DNA of 64,000 nucleotides, taken from contig JBBIJO010000007.1 of assembly GCA_037445895.1 (NCBI GenBank), positions 1 through 64,000 on the forward strand, written 5' to 3'. Positions 1 through 8,076 of the stretch are shown here, piece after piece. How positions within the stretch are numbered: the stretch's first letter is position 1; every line of letters begins with the position of its first letter. The notes beneath the pieces were generated by a model, which had not been told where the DNA came from, did no database searches, and was given only the letters and a program-made list of their open reading frames with translations. This DNA comes from JBBIJO01 sp037445895 (lineage in GTDB: Bacteria > Bacteroidota > Ignavibacteria > Kapaibacteriales > UBA2268). The position numbers and the translations under genes were made by a program.

Positions 1-733
1 CCAAACCATTGTTAACAGCCGTCCAACTTCCTCCGTTGTCGGTTGAACGATAAATGCCCCCACCCAAAGTTCCGGCAAATAGATTGCCTTGACTTACCGC
101 AAGAGATAAAATGTTGAGGTTCATCAAACCATTATTCACTTGAACCCAACTTATTCCCTCATCGGTAGAGCGATAAACGCCACTCCCATCGGAATCTATA
201 TTCCTAACAGTTCCAAGAAATAAGGTTGAGCCACTCGTTACAAGAGTCGAAATGGAGGAATAAGTTATATAGGTGTTTGTGGTTTTCCATGTCTCACCAT
301 AATCTGTTGAAACAAAGACGCTAGCACTGCTACCGTCTGTTGCAGCGAAGAGCTTAGTTCCGCTTGCAATAATAGCAACCACATTATAATGCTCTAAGCC
401 ATTATTGGCGGTGGTCCAACTTTCTCCTTGGTCTGTGGAACGATAAATACCTTGACTTGTTCCAGCGAAAAGATTGGAATCAACGACGGCAAGTGTTGAG
501 ACTCCAAGAAGTTCAAAGCCGTTGTTAACAGCCGTCCAACTTCCTCCGTTGTCAGTTGAACGATAAATGCCCCCACCCCAAGTTCCGGCAAATAAATTTT
601 GACCACTAACAGCAATGCAAACTATCTGCCCTCCGTAAGGACCGTTGGTTTGAATCCATTCGGCAAACAATGGATTGGCAAATATACCGAATATGCAGAC
701 TAGCAACAATGATAATTTGAATACTAACCTCAT
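1..733 (-). CDS. Exported beta-propeller (BNR/sortilin-like repeat) protein, C-terminus beyond window
   Basis: The frame is open from an ATG at 733 to the window edge (244 codons), so only the N-terminal part is visible. It begins with a signal peptide (MRLVFKLSLLLVCIFGIFA, cleavage near residue 24). The mature part is made of roughly 40-residue repeats with the pattern LFAGT..GIYRSTDxGxSW, typical of BNR/Ycf48/Vps10-type propeller blades found in secreted proteins of this phylum. The function is unknown; a role in surface binding is inference, and a C-terminal T9SS signal would be expected outside the window. The subtilisin-like gene ends 11 bases upstream, so the two are probably co-transcribed. 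Two blades are almost identical at DNA level. Confidence 0.8.
   Translation of the reverse strand, partial: MRLVFKLSLLLVCIFGIFANPLFAEWIQTNGPYGGQIVCIAVSGQNLFAGTWGGGIYRSTDNGGSWTAVNNGFELLGVSTLAVVDSNLFAGTSQGIYRSTDQGESWTTANNGLEHYNVVAIIASGTKLFAATDGSSASVFVSTDYGETWKTTNTYITYSSISTLVTSGSTLFLGTVRNIDSDGSGVYRSTDEGISWVQVNNGLMNLNILSLAVSQGNLFAGTLGGGIYRSTDNGGSWTAVNNGL
9..82. repeat. Near-identical direct repeat, copy 1
   Basis: This 74-base stretch matches 522-595 with two differences (positions 41/554 and 66/579). It encodes one propeller blade, and the offset of 513 bases is exactly 171 codons, so the repeat is in frame. The other blades in the gene are much less similar to each other. Confidence 0.85.
522..595. 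repeat. Near-identical direct repeat, copy 2
   Basis: Partner of 9-82. The two differences change one Leu codon to Trp and one third position. Such similarity suggests recent duplication or gene conversion between blades. Confidence 0.85.
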
Positions 734-744
734 TAATATTCCTC

Positions 745-3193
745 CTATTTTACTACTATAAGCTTCACTATTTGCATATCTGTTGAAGTAATAATTCGTA
801 AATAATATAATTCATTCCCTAGATTGCTGATATTAATATCTTTATGATTTAAACCAGAAGGACATACTTTATTATCTAAATGTAGTACAACATCACCCAA
901 AATATTACATATTGAAATTTTTACCCCCGATTCTTCTGGTAATGAAAATATTAATGTAATGCCATTGATTGCAGGCATTTGAGTGATATAGGCAATAAGT
1001 CGACTATTTATAACGCTCTTTTCAACTGGCGAGGGCGGAGCAATTTCCTTACCAAAGACTGAAATGTTTGCAGAGAATTCATAGTCTGGGGGAAAGCGTC
1101 TATACGTATCATCAATTAATAGCTCATATTGGTAAGTTTCAACTGTCACCTCCAAGTCATTATGAATAATTCCATCGACAAGTCCATTGCCTCCGATCCC
1201 AGACACTACACGGGTAAAACCAGTCGAATAGTTTACTCTATAAACAGAGCTTCCAGGATATTTTTCAGGATAGATATACCCACTAGGAGTAGATGTTCTT
1301 TCGCCGCTTCTCCCCCAAACATATAGTTTATTTGCAGGACTAATTTCCCATTTATCCGTAGGCAACATATAATTTCTTCGATACTTTATTACCTTTCCAT
1401 TGTAGTATCCAGTTTCTGGTGAACCGCTAGGGTTTCTCGGATTATTTACAAAAGCGAATCCCTCATTGGTACTATTTAAGTAAACCCCATAACCTAGAGG
1501 ATAAATACTATAATGGGTAATCCTGTATCCATCTTCAAGCATATCGAATAACTTATCCGCCTGCAGGTGCCCCCAACCTGTTTCTTCATCATACCCATCT
1601 AAGTAATTTTCAGTTTCATCGGGTAATTGCTCATCATACCTTCTATCCCTGCACGAAGCTTTTATCATACCCTCATAATCTTCTGGTTCAAGGTCGTTCC
1701 AACCTTGTTCAAGCGCATAAGAACGTAGTAAAGCAATCGTTCCACTAACGTGGGGGGCAGCAGATGATGTCCCACTGAAACAATCATAAAGATTTAATTC
1801 TGGGTTACTCCACGTGGTCGTCCATACATTACTCTCATTTGTGGAACAAACGCCTACGGGAGCCAACAAGTCCATACCCTCCCCATACGCCGAGCCATAA
1901 ACCCTATTCCTGTTGCGTTTTGATCCTCCGACACTGATTACCCAGCTTTCTGGTGTAGTGCAGGCTGGGTATCGTAAAGTAGCGCCTTCAACGTTCCCAC
2001 GGGCAGCGACAAACGAAACACCATGAATAAAAGCATAATTGACAGCTGCTCTTAGCACTTCATCAAATTCACCAAAGGAATAAGAATTATTTAATACATG
2101 CACACCATAACCATACTCTGAATTAGGACTATCAGCACTAAGCTCTTGTATTGATGTTACAGCCTGATCCAATGGAATTACCAAATCACTTATATTGGTC
2201 GGATCCAGTGCTCTATAAACGTATAACTTGCAGCCAAATCCCAGATCTGGACCTAGATCTGGTCCCCAACCTCCAGCAATTCCTGCCACACCATTTGTAC
2301 TAGCTGCACAACTCCTGTGTGTTAACGCTCCAATAACACCACATACTTGTGTTCCATGCGCTGGGGAGCCATCTCGACCTACACCACGTAACCCACCATC
2401 TATATCGGTTGTAGGATCGGTCAAATTCCGACCACCCGCAACTTTGTATTCGGGCCCAAAACCTGAACCTAAATCGCAATGCTCCCAATCTACGCCTGAA
2501 TCGATCACTCCAACCTTTATGCTCTCACTTCCAACAGTAAAATCCCACGCTCTCGTCACACCTATCATCTCTCTTTGCAAACTCCATTGGTTAGAGGCAA
2601 ATAGGAGGTCGTAAGGATATGGATCGCGATCCGCTAACCTAAGGTAATATATTGGTTGTGCTCCTTCAACTAGGTCCTGATGATAATAAGTTAATAAAAA
2701 ACAGGCAGTTATCACACTAGTATCATTACTTATGTGGAGAACCATCCACAGGAAATCTTCACAAAGCAGAGTATCCCCATATCTTGAAATAGAAATCGTA
2801 TCGACACAAGGATTAGCAACCGTAATTCTTCGTAGAGTATCTCCTCCAAAAGATTTAATAGTTTGTAGCAACACTGAATCAGCAATCAAAGAATCAACAT
2901 AAAACCGCTGCGCCCTTAATCCGTAATACAGGTAATTTGGAATTGCATTAAGCGGACTGTCACCTTTCCTCTTATCAATTGGTGGGCCTGGATATCCATA
3001 ACACAACTTATTTAACAGCAGTGCATTAGGCCTAAACTTGACTATTATCTCATTTGGCTTATATGGGCTATCTGGGGGGGGGAGGATAATCATAATAAAC
3101 CGTGTCGCCCACATCAATAACACGTAATTGAGAAAGAGTATTGTTCAGCAAAAATAGAAATAATCCTACGCATAGAGTAAATAAAATTTTCAT
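745..3193 (-). CDS. Subtilisin-like (S8) serine protease with T9SS sorting domain; reading frame broken near the N-terminus
   Basis: The main frame (745-3123) carries the catalytic Asp in VGVIDSGVDWEH, His in PAHGTQVCGVIGA, oxyanion Asn in AARGN and Ser in GTSSAAPHVSG, followed by a beta-rich region and a T9SS type A sorting domain over the last 85 or so residues (ICNILGDVVLHL...). It lacks a credible start of its own. An ATG at 3193 in another frame encodes a good signal peptide (MKILFTLCVGLFLFLLNNTL) and reads to a stop at 3068. The two frames meet at a run of nine C (minus strand, 3082-3074). With eight C they would join as one protein of about 815 residues. So the gene is a frameshift mutant, a sequencing error, or phase-variable. 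It is followed 11 bases later by the propeller gene. Confidence 0.85.
3074..3082 (-). repeat. Homopolymer of nine C at the protease frameshift
   Basis: On the minus strand CCT is followed by C9 and AGATAG. In the signal-peptide frame this gives four prolines, Arg and a stop. Loss of one C would give PPPPDSPYKP, continuing into the protease. No homopolymer G or C run of similar length was noticed elsewhere in the window. Confidence 0.8.
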
Positions 3194-3588
3194 TTCATTT
3201 TCCCTTTAATAAAACAAATTCCATTGTATATAACGTAATCTAAAAAATTATATTTTGTCGGAACATACAAATCTTTTAAATTTTTTGATTTCTTCGGATA
3301 AGTTATCGCATCTACCATTTTAAAATACACTTTTTGGCAAATTATTTTTTTATATAATTATAATTAGTCTTTTGGTATTTACAATTTATCGATACATTGT
3401 GTAAATTGAAAAAAGAAATAGAAATATTCGATACATCGGCTTTTAGTGAGTCGAGGTTGCTCGAAAGAGGTTATGTCGAGGCAAAAACAAAAATCTAATT
3501 TTAGTTTGTTTCTACATTTGAATAGATACTTTGTAGCGACCGAGCCTATATCCGCTACATTGTAGTCACTTCCGAAAAGCCTGAATTC
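3194..3588. other. Intergenic region with possible gene fragment
   Basis: This very AT-rich gap lies between the protease start and the ftcD stop. On the plus strand a 44-codon frame at 3364-3498 lacks a start codon but uses codons like the local genes, ending in FSESRLLERGYVEAKTKI. It may be a decayed fragment. I do not recognise it, and no convincing terminator or promoter was seen. Confidence 0.3.
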
Positions 3589-5208
3589 CTATTTTCTCAT
3601 TTTGATGATTTCAATAACTTGCTTTAAGTTGTGTTCGGCTCGGTTGGCTATTTCGTTGGCAGTTGTCGAAACCGCTTGCACATAATCTTTATCCGAAATA
3701 TTTGGCAAGTTGATTAAAACATTTCTATAAGCCCCCCAAATCCCTGTTTCCAACGCTTTTGCCCCAACTTCAACATCGGACTTCGACGCAATGTTTCCAA
3801 TTTTAGCCACTTCAATTAAAGCATCCCAACATTTATCGGCAAGATGCATAGTTTTCAATGGTATCTCGACAGCTTTTTTCAACCCTTGCTGTATAGCATG
3901 CTCCCGGGCGTTTTGTTCTTCCTTAGTATTTTTTGGCAGCCGAAGAGCCTCCATATAATCATTGAAGGCATTGGTGTCTTCATCTATCATTGCAATTAAT
4001 TCGCGTGTTCCAAAATACAAAGGAGGAATTACCTTTCTAAGTGCATCAGTTAAATGCTCGAATTTACGAACTCCATAGGTTAGTTGAGCAACCATACATC
4101 CCAAAGCTGAACCAATTGCTGCAATAGTAGCCGAAGCAGAACCACCACCTGGCGCAGGTGTTCTTTCCGCAATCTTTTGAATAAAATTCCGAACAGTGCT
4201 CGAAGCAAGAGGCTCCAACCTTTCGTGTTTCACAAGATATTCAATAATTCGCTTTTCGGGCTCGAACTTAGAAATAGAATCTAATCCCAACCGATTAATT
4301 ACCAGTTTAATCTTTTGACTTTCTTCCAAAATAAATAATTCTTCGTTTTCGATGTAATATTCAGCAGCCATCAACATTGCTTCGAGCGGAATAAGGCCAA
4401 CGAGTTCCGAACCGACAACAGCAATTTTTAGCTCACGTGCCTGACGTTTGATTTCTTCGAAAACTATGTGCGGCGGAGTCACTTTATAATTTGTAAGGTT
4501 GATTGAAATTTGCGCTGTGTTGTATTCTTCGACCCGCCATCCTATTGCCTTTACCTCTTTAAATAAACCTGGTTCATTCGGATTTCGCCCAGCCTCGCGT
4601 ATATTTAACGCTATACGATGGGCTTGTTCTTTTGTTCCTAAAATATTAACATTGTATGCTATCAGAAAAAAGCGTGCACCTGTGACAGTCGCTCCCCATT
4701 CGGGTATAAATTCTGCTGGTCCATAATCGGGTTTCCATTCAGGCTTGACAATCTTATCCGGCAATCCTTCGTATTCGCCTTCTCGAATCTGTGGTAATTT
4801 TTTGCGATACTCGATTGGCTGGGCATTTTCATAAAGGTAAATTGGTATCCCGAGCTCATCGGCGGCACGCCGCCCAAATTCTTTAGCACATTCTACACAC
4901 TCTTCCATTGTAACATTAGAAACCGGAACGAAAGGGCAAACATCCAACGCACCAATCCTTGGATGCTCACCTCGATGCTTTCTCATATCAATCAACTTTC
5001 GAGCAACCCGAGCGCTATTTAGAGCACCTTCGACAACTTGATTAGGCTCACCAACAAAAGTATAAACCGTTCGGTTAGTTGACCGCCCCGGATCTACATC
5101 CAAAAGACTACAGCCCGGTGTTTTTCGAATTGCATCGGCAATCGCTTCGATTATTTCTTTGTTCCTACCTTCCGAAAAATTAGGCACACACTCAACAATT
5201 TTTCTCAT
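3589..5208 (-). CDS. ftcD: Bifunctional glutamate formimidoyltransferase / formimidoyltetrahydrofolate cyclodeaminase
   Basis: This is a fusion of two enzymes of histidine breakdown. The first moves the formimino group from formiminoglutamate to tetrahydrofolate; the second releases ammonia to give methenyl-THF. Residues 1 to about 300 match the transferase (start RKIVECVPNFSEGRN, then HRGEHPRIGALDVCPF). From about residue 340 the cyclodeaminase follows, with the PAPGGGSASA loop near residue 353. At 539 residues it has the size of full-length fused FtcD. I chose the ATG at 5208, which has AAGG upstream; a TTG two codons earlier is possible. The exported-protein gene ends 8 bases before it, so they may form an operon. 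No other histidine-utilisation gene is nearby. Confidence 0.95.
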   Translation of the reverse strand: MRKIVECVPNFSEGRNKEIIEAIADAIRKTPGCSLLDVDPGRSTNRTVYTFVGEPNQVVEGALNSARVARKLIDMRKHRGEHPRIGALDVCPFVPVSNVTMEECVECAKEFGRRAADELGIPIYLYENAQPIEYRKKLPQIREGEYEGLPDKIVKPEWKPDYGPAEFIPEWGATVTGARFFLIAYNVNILGTKEQAHRIALNIREAGRNPNEPGLFKEVKAIGWRVEEYNTAQISINLTNYKVTPPHIVFEEIKRQARELKIAVVGSELVGLIPLEAMLMAAEYYIENEELFILEESQKIKLVINRLGLDSISKFEPEKRIIEYLVKHERLEPLASSTVRNFIQKIAERTPAPGGGSASATIAAIGSALGCMVAQLTYGVRKFEHLTDALRKVIPPLYFGTRELIAMIDEDTNAFNDYMEALRLPKNTKEEQNAREHAIQQGLKKAVEIPLKTMHLADKCWDALIEVAKIGNIASKSDVEVGAKALETGIWGAYRNVLINLPNISDKDYVQAVSTTANEIANRAEHNLKQVIEIIKMRK

Positions 5209-5216
5209 CTTCAACC

Positions 5217-5798
5217 TTATTTGTTCAACAAATCCCCTTTTTTTATGACTATCAAATCGATAGAGGGTATAATAGAAACTAATCTATTTTGGACAAACAA
5301 TAACAATGATGTTTCCAAACGACGATAATTTACATCTTCGCTTATCTGATTTCCCTCTATCTTGATTGTGATTTTTATTGGATTGAGATATTTGTAGCCG
5401 CGATACGCTTCGTTCAAATCAATTTTTTTTGTTGTTTTACTTTCAGAATAAGTTAAGGTATCGCGCCAAACATACTTTTCTTTCTTTGTAAGAAAAACGA
5501 AACTTATCTCGCCCGGTGTTGCCAATTGTTGAACCAACGAATCTCTAGAATAAAATTCATAAATGTAATTATCACTTCTATTTACTAACTTTATCTTTTC
5601 CAACGAAGCAAAATCGAAACCAAGGTAATAATTCTTAATTCTGTTCTTTCCTTTCTGTACTGTTAAATTATAATAGTTCATCTCATCTTTCAACTTTTTG
5701 GGAAGCCGATTGACAAATAACGTGTCGTTTGCAATCGATTGAAAGGCATTGAACAACCCAAAAGCACATAAACAAAAAAACACTAAAGACTTTTTCAA
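5217..5798 (-). CDS. Exported protein of unknown function
   Basis: A 193-residue protein starting at a TTG codon; no ATG gives a better start. The N-terminus is a signal peptide (MKKSLVFFCLCAFGLFNAF, cleavage near SIAND), so it should reach the periplasm or surface. The rest is polar with alternating hydrophobic residues, suggesting beta structure. It has no motif I recognise, and no T9SS sorting domain or lipobox. It is followed by ftcD at 8 bases and is probably co-transcribed, but it offers no link to folate metabolism. Confidence 0.65.
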   Translation of the reverse strand: MKKSLVFFCLCAFGLFNAFQSIANDTLFVNRLPKKLKDEMNYYNLTVQKGKNRIKNYYLGFDFASLEKIKLVNRSDNYIYEFYSRDSLVQQLATPGEISFVFLTKKEKYVWRDTLTYSESKTTKKIDLNEAYRGYKYLNPIKITIKIEGNQISEDVNYRRLETSLLLFVQNRLVSIIPSIDLIVIKKGDLLNK

Positions 5799-6168
5799 TT
5801 TAAAATATCCAAAAAAATCAAAATTAGTTTTTTTAAGTCAATTTGCGATAATGCAAATCCAAATTGCCAAATCCATATTCTTTCCGATAGAAAACCGAAA
5901 TTGCACTTTCTGTCAACTGAAATGAATCGCTAAGCGATGTTTTAATTTGACTTGCCGCAAATATTAGTATTACATTCCGGTTCCTATCTTTAAGTTTCAA
6001 GATAGCACTTTAGAAAATAGATAGAAGAAGCAATCTCGGTAAAACTCTAATGCATTTTTTATATGCTACCTTTTGGAAATCAAAATAAAAAATCACATAC
6101 ACGACAAGAGCCCCATAAATTATGATTTCTTTATCGGCGACAGACAAAGTTCGGATATCATAATTTTA
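5799..6168. other. Intergenic region, no gene seen
   Basis: No convincing frame. Two small hairpins are visible: a perfect ATCGC-TAA-GCGAT at about 5930-5942, and CTATCTT/AAGATAG at 5984-6005 with an 8-base loop. Neither has a clear T-run, so I do not call a terminator. The promoter for the exported protein and ftcD is presumably here. Confidence 0.4.
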
Positions 6169-7176
6169 TCATTTTTCGCCTATGAAGATTGTCGAGCCAT
6201 AGGAAGTAGTGTGTTTTTGGATATTGGAAAACCAAGCTTCTTTCAATAGAAGTATAATCTCGGTTTCGGTGTATAAATCGCCTTCGGAGGTAAATAGCAA
6301 TAAATCTAGCGACTGCATTGTAGCAAACAAAGGCGAAGTTCTATCGTTGTCGAATAAAGACTCTTGAACGACAACCTTACCCTTCCTTCGCAACGCATCG
6401 AACACCTTATTCAATATTTTCAAACTATTACGAAAAGAATACAACCGCAGGACATTTGATACAATAACTAGGTCGTAGTTATCCCCAATATTGTCGGTAA
6501 GGAAATCGCCAGGCATTGTTCTAACAAAACCGTTGAATCCTTTCCTTTCGATAAATTTCTCGGTGAACTGAATAATTTGGGGATAATCGAACAAAGTCAA
6601 ATCGATATTAATATTATATTTAAGGATTTCCATCCCAAGAGTTCCCGAACCGCAACCCAAATCCAAAACACGAATTACTTTCGATAAATCGAGATTTTTA
6701 ATAAATTCGGGCGCCTGCCGATTTGCCCTCCAATTCATTAAACCAAGCATCGCTTCAATTTCGGAAGCATCGAGGTCGTTGTAAGTAACTGATTTACGCG
6801 GTGACCCTTTGTGTATTACTTCGGGAAGATTTAACCAATGGCGAATAAAGGCTTTAAAGGGCTTAAAGTTGCCAATGTAGTTCGGGCTACCTTTAACCAG
6901 ATATTCAAGCGATTCTTTCGTATTCAAATACTTTAAACCACTTTTTCGCAAATAACCATTTGCTACCAAAGCATTAAGCAAACGTGTTAAGCCTCGCGAA
7001 GGTACCCCAATTCCATTTGCAATTTCTTCGGCTGTTTTGAATTCATCCCCAATAATGGTAAAAATGTCCAATTCGCAAGCAGTTAGAAAGACTAAACTAG
7101 CTTGATACGAGACCGAAGTTGCAAAAAACTTTTCGGCAATTGGGTCGAAACTAAATGGGGTCGATTCTTTATTCAT
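6169..7176 (-). CDS. SAM-dependent methyltransferase with winged-helix N-domain (plant-type O-methyltransferase family)
   Basis: The 335 residues have the two-part layout of the O-methyltransferase_2 / acetylserotonin-methyltransferase family. An N-terminal winged-helix dimerisation domain (about 15-100, with TACELDIFTIIGDEFKTAEE) precedes a Rossmann methyltransferase domain with the SAM loop VLDLGCGSGTLGMEIL near residue 170. Known relatives methylate hydroxyls on small molecules such as pigments and antibiotics. The segment that normally reads VLHDW, with the catalytic His, here reads VLRLYS, so ordinary O-methylation is doubtful. The substrate is unknown and no biosynthetic neighbours are visible. 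It lies 44 bases downstream of the 7221-8018 gene on the same strand. Confidence 0.8.
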   Translation of the reverse strand: MNKESTPFSFDPIAEKFFATSVSYQASLVFLTACELDIFTIIGDEFKTAEEIANGIGVPSRGLTRLLNALVANGYLRKSGLKYLNTKESLEYLVKGSPNYIGNFKPFKAFIRHWLNLPEVIHKGSPRKSVTYNDLDASEIEAMLGLMNWRANRQAPEFIKNLDLSKVIRVLDLGCGSGTLGMEILKYNINIDLTLFDYPQIIQFTEKFIERKGFNGFVRTMPGDFLTDNIGDNYDLVIVSNVLRLYSFRNSLKILNKVFDALRRKGKVVVQESLFDNDRTSPLFATMQSLDLLLFTSEGDLYTETEIILLLKEAWFSNIQKHTTSYGSTIFIGEK

Positions 7177-7220
7177 TATCTCAAACTCTCATTTTTTATA
7201 ATTCAATATAACAAAAAGGT

Positions 7221-8018
7221 CTATCTTTCCAAAATATTTTTCAATTCTCTGACGACAACTACAACATCGGGCTGATTTGTCCCTTTGATTTCGGGGAGTT
7301 CACCGCTGGAATAATTTGGTTCGACAAAGACTTTGCCCTTCCCTCGCACAAGCATATTTACAATTCTCTCGACTTGTGGAAGACGCGAATCGACCAACTC
7401 TTTAATTTTATCGACTGGAGGTTCATTAATAACTGTTTTGTAATCGATAATAGTTTTTTTCTTCTTTTTTTCTTTTACAACACTTTTCACTTCCTCTTTG
7501 GATTGAGTCTTGTAATATGTATCGAAGGCAGTAACATAAACTGTAAACTTAACATTTCGATTGAATTTCATCACTTCGTCGAGACTTTTAATTAGTTCTT
7601 TGCCGAATTGGGTAATTTCGGATTCACCCGATTGAAAACAATCCCATTCGAAAGCATTTAAACCAACAGTTAAATGTTTCACCTTGAAATCATGTTCGAA
7701 CTCTGCGTATTTCGATGTATCGGGCAATTTTAATTTAAAACTTGTGCGAACGACATCCCAATCGTAGAGAGTTATATCGATTTCTTCGCCCGATTGAAAA
7801 ACTTGCTGGTATTTCCCGGTAACGGAATCGGATTTGATTTTGAACCATTTACCCTTGTTTGTCTTCAACTCGATTATTAAGCCAACAGGTTTATTAGTAT
7901 ATTCGTCGTAAACTGTCCCTTTCAGCAGCACTTGGACAGTATGGTTGTTCAAAAATTGTGCAAAACCCCAATAGGAAACCATTGCAAACAGTATGGAAAG
8001 CATAATTATTTTTTTCAT
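7221..8018 (-). CDS. Exported protein with carboxypeptidase-regulatory-like domain and OmpA-like C-terminal part
   Basis: A 265-residue protein with a signal peptide (MKKIIMLSILFAMVSYWGFA). Residues about 30-110 (VLLKGTVYDEYTNKPVGL) resemble the beta-sandwich domain often found in Bacteroidota outer-membrane proteins. The C-terminal half (ITQFGKELIKSLDEVMKFN, then VKFTVYVTAFD and repeated VDSRLPQVERIV) has the beta-alpha-beta rhythm of an OmpA-type peptidoglycan-binding domain, but it is diverged and interrupted by a Lys/Glu-rich loop. A cell-wall anchoring role is inference. It is divergent from polA, with 58 bases between the starts. Confidence 0.6.
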   Translation of the reverse strand: MKKIIMLSILFAMVSYWGFAQFLNNHTVQVLLKGTVYDEYTNKPVGLIIELKTNKGKWFKIKSDSVTGKYQQVFQSGEEIDITLYDWDVVRTSFKLKLPDTSKYAEFEHDFKVKHLTVGLNAFEWDCFQSGESEITQFGKELIKSLDEVMKFNRNVKFTVYVTAFDTYYKTQSKEEVKSVVKEKKKKKTIIDYKTVINEPPVDKIKELVDSRLPQVERIVNMLVRGKGKVFVEPNYSSGELPEIKGTNQPDVVVVVRELKNILER

Positions 8019-8076
8019 AATTTTATTTTGCTCTTAATTTAAATTTTAAAATTATTAAAAAAGATTTAAAAATAAA

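Noticed and set aside
2228..2614. 128-codon proline-rich plus-strand frame
   Set aside because: Lies antisense inside the protease catalytic domain, whose conserved motifs prove the other strand.
5930..5942. ATCGC-TAA-GCGAT hairpin as a terminator
   Set aside because: The stem is only five pairs and the following T-run is broken.
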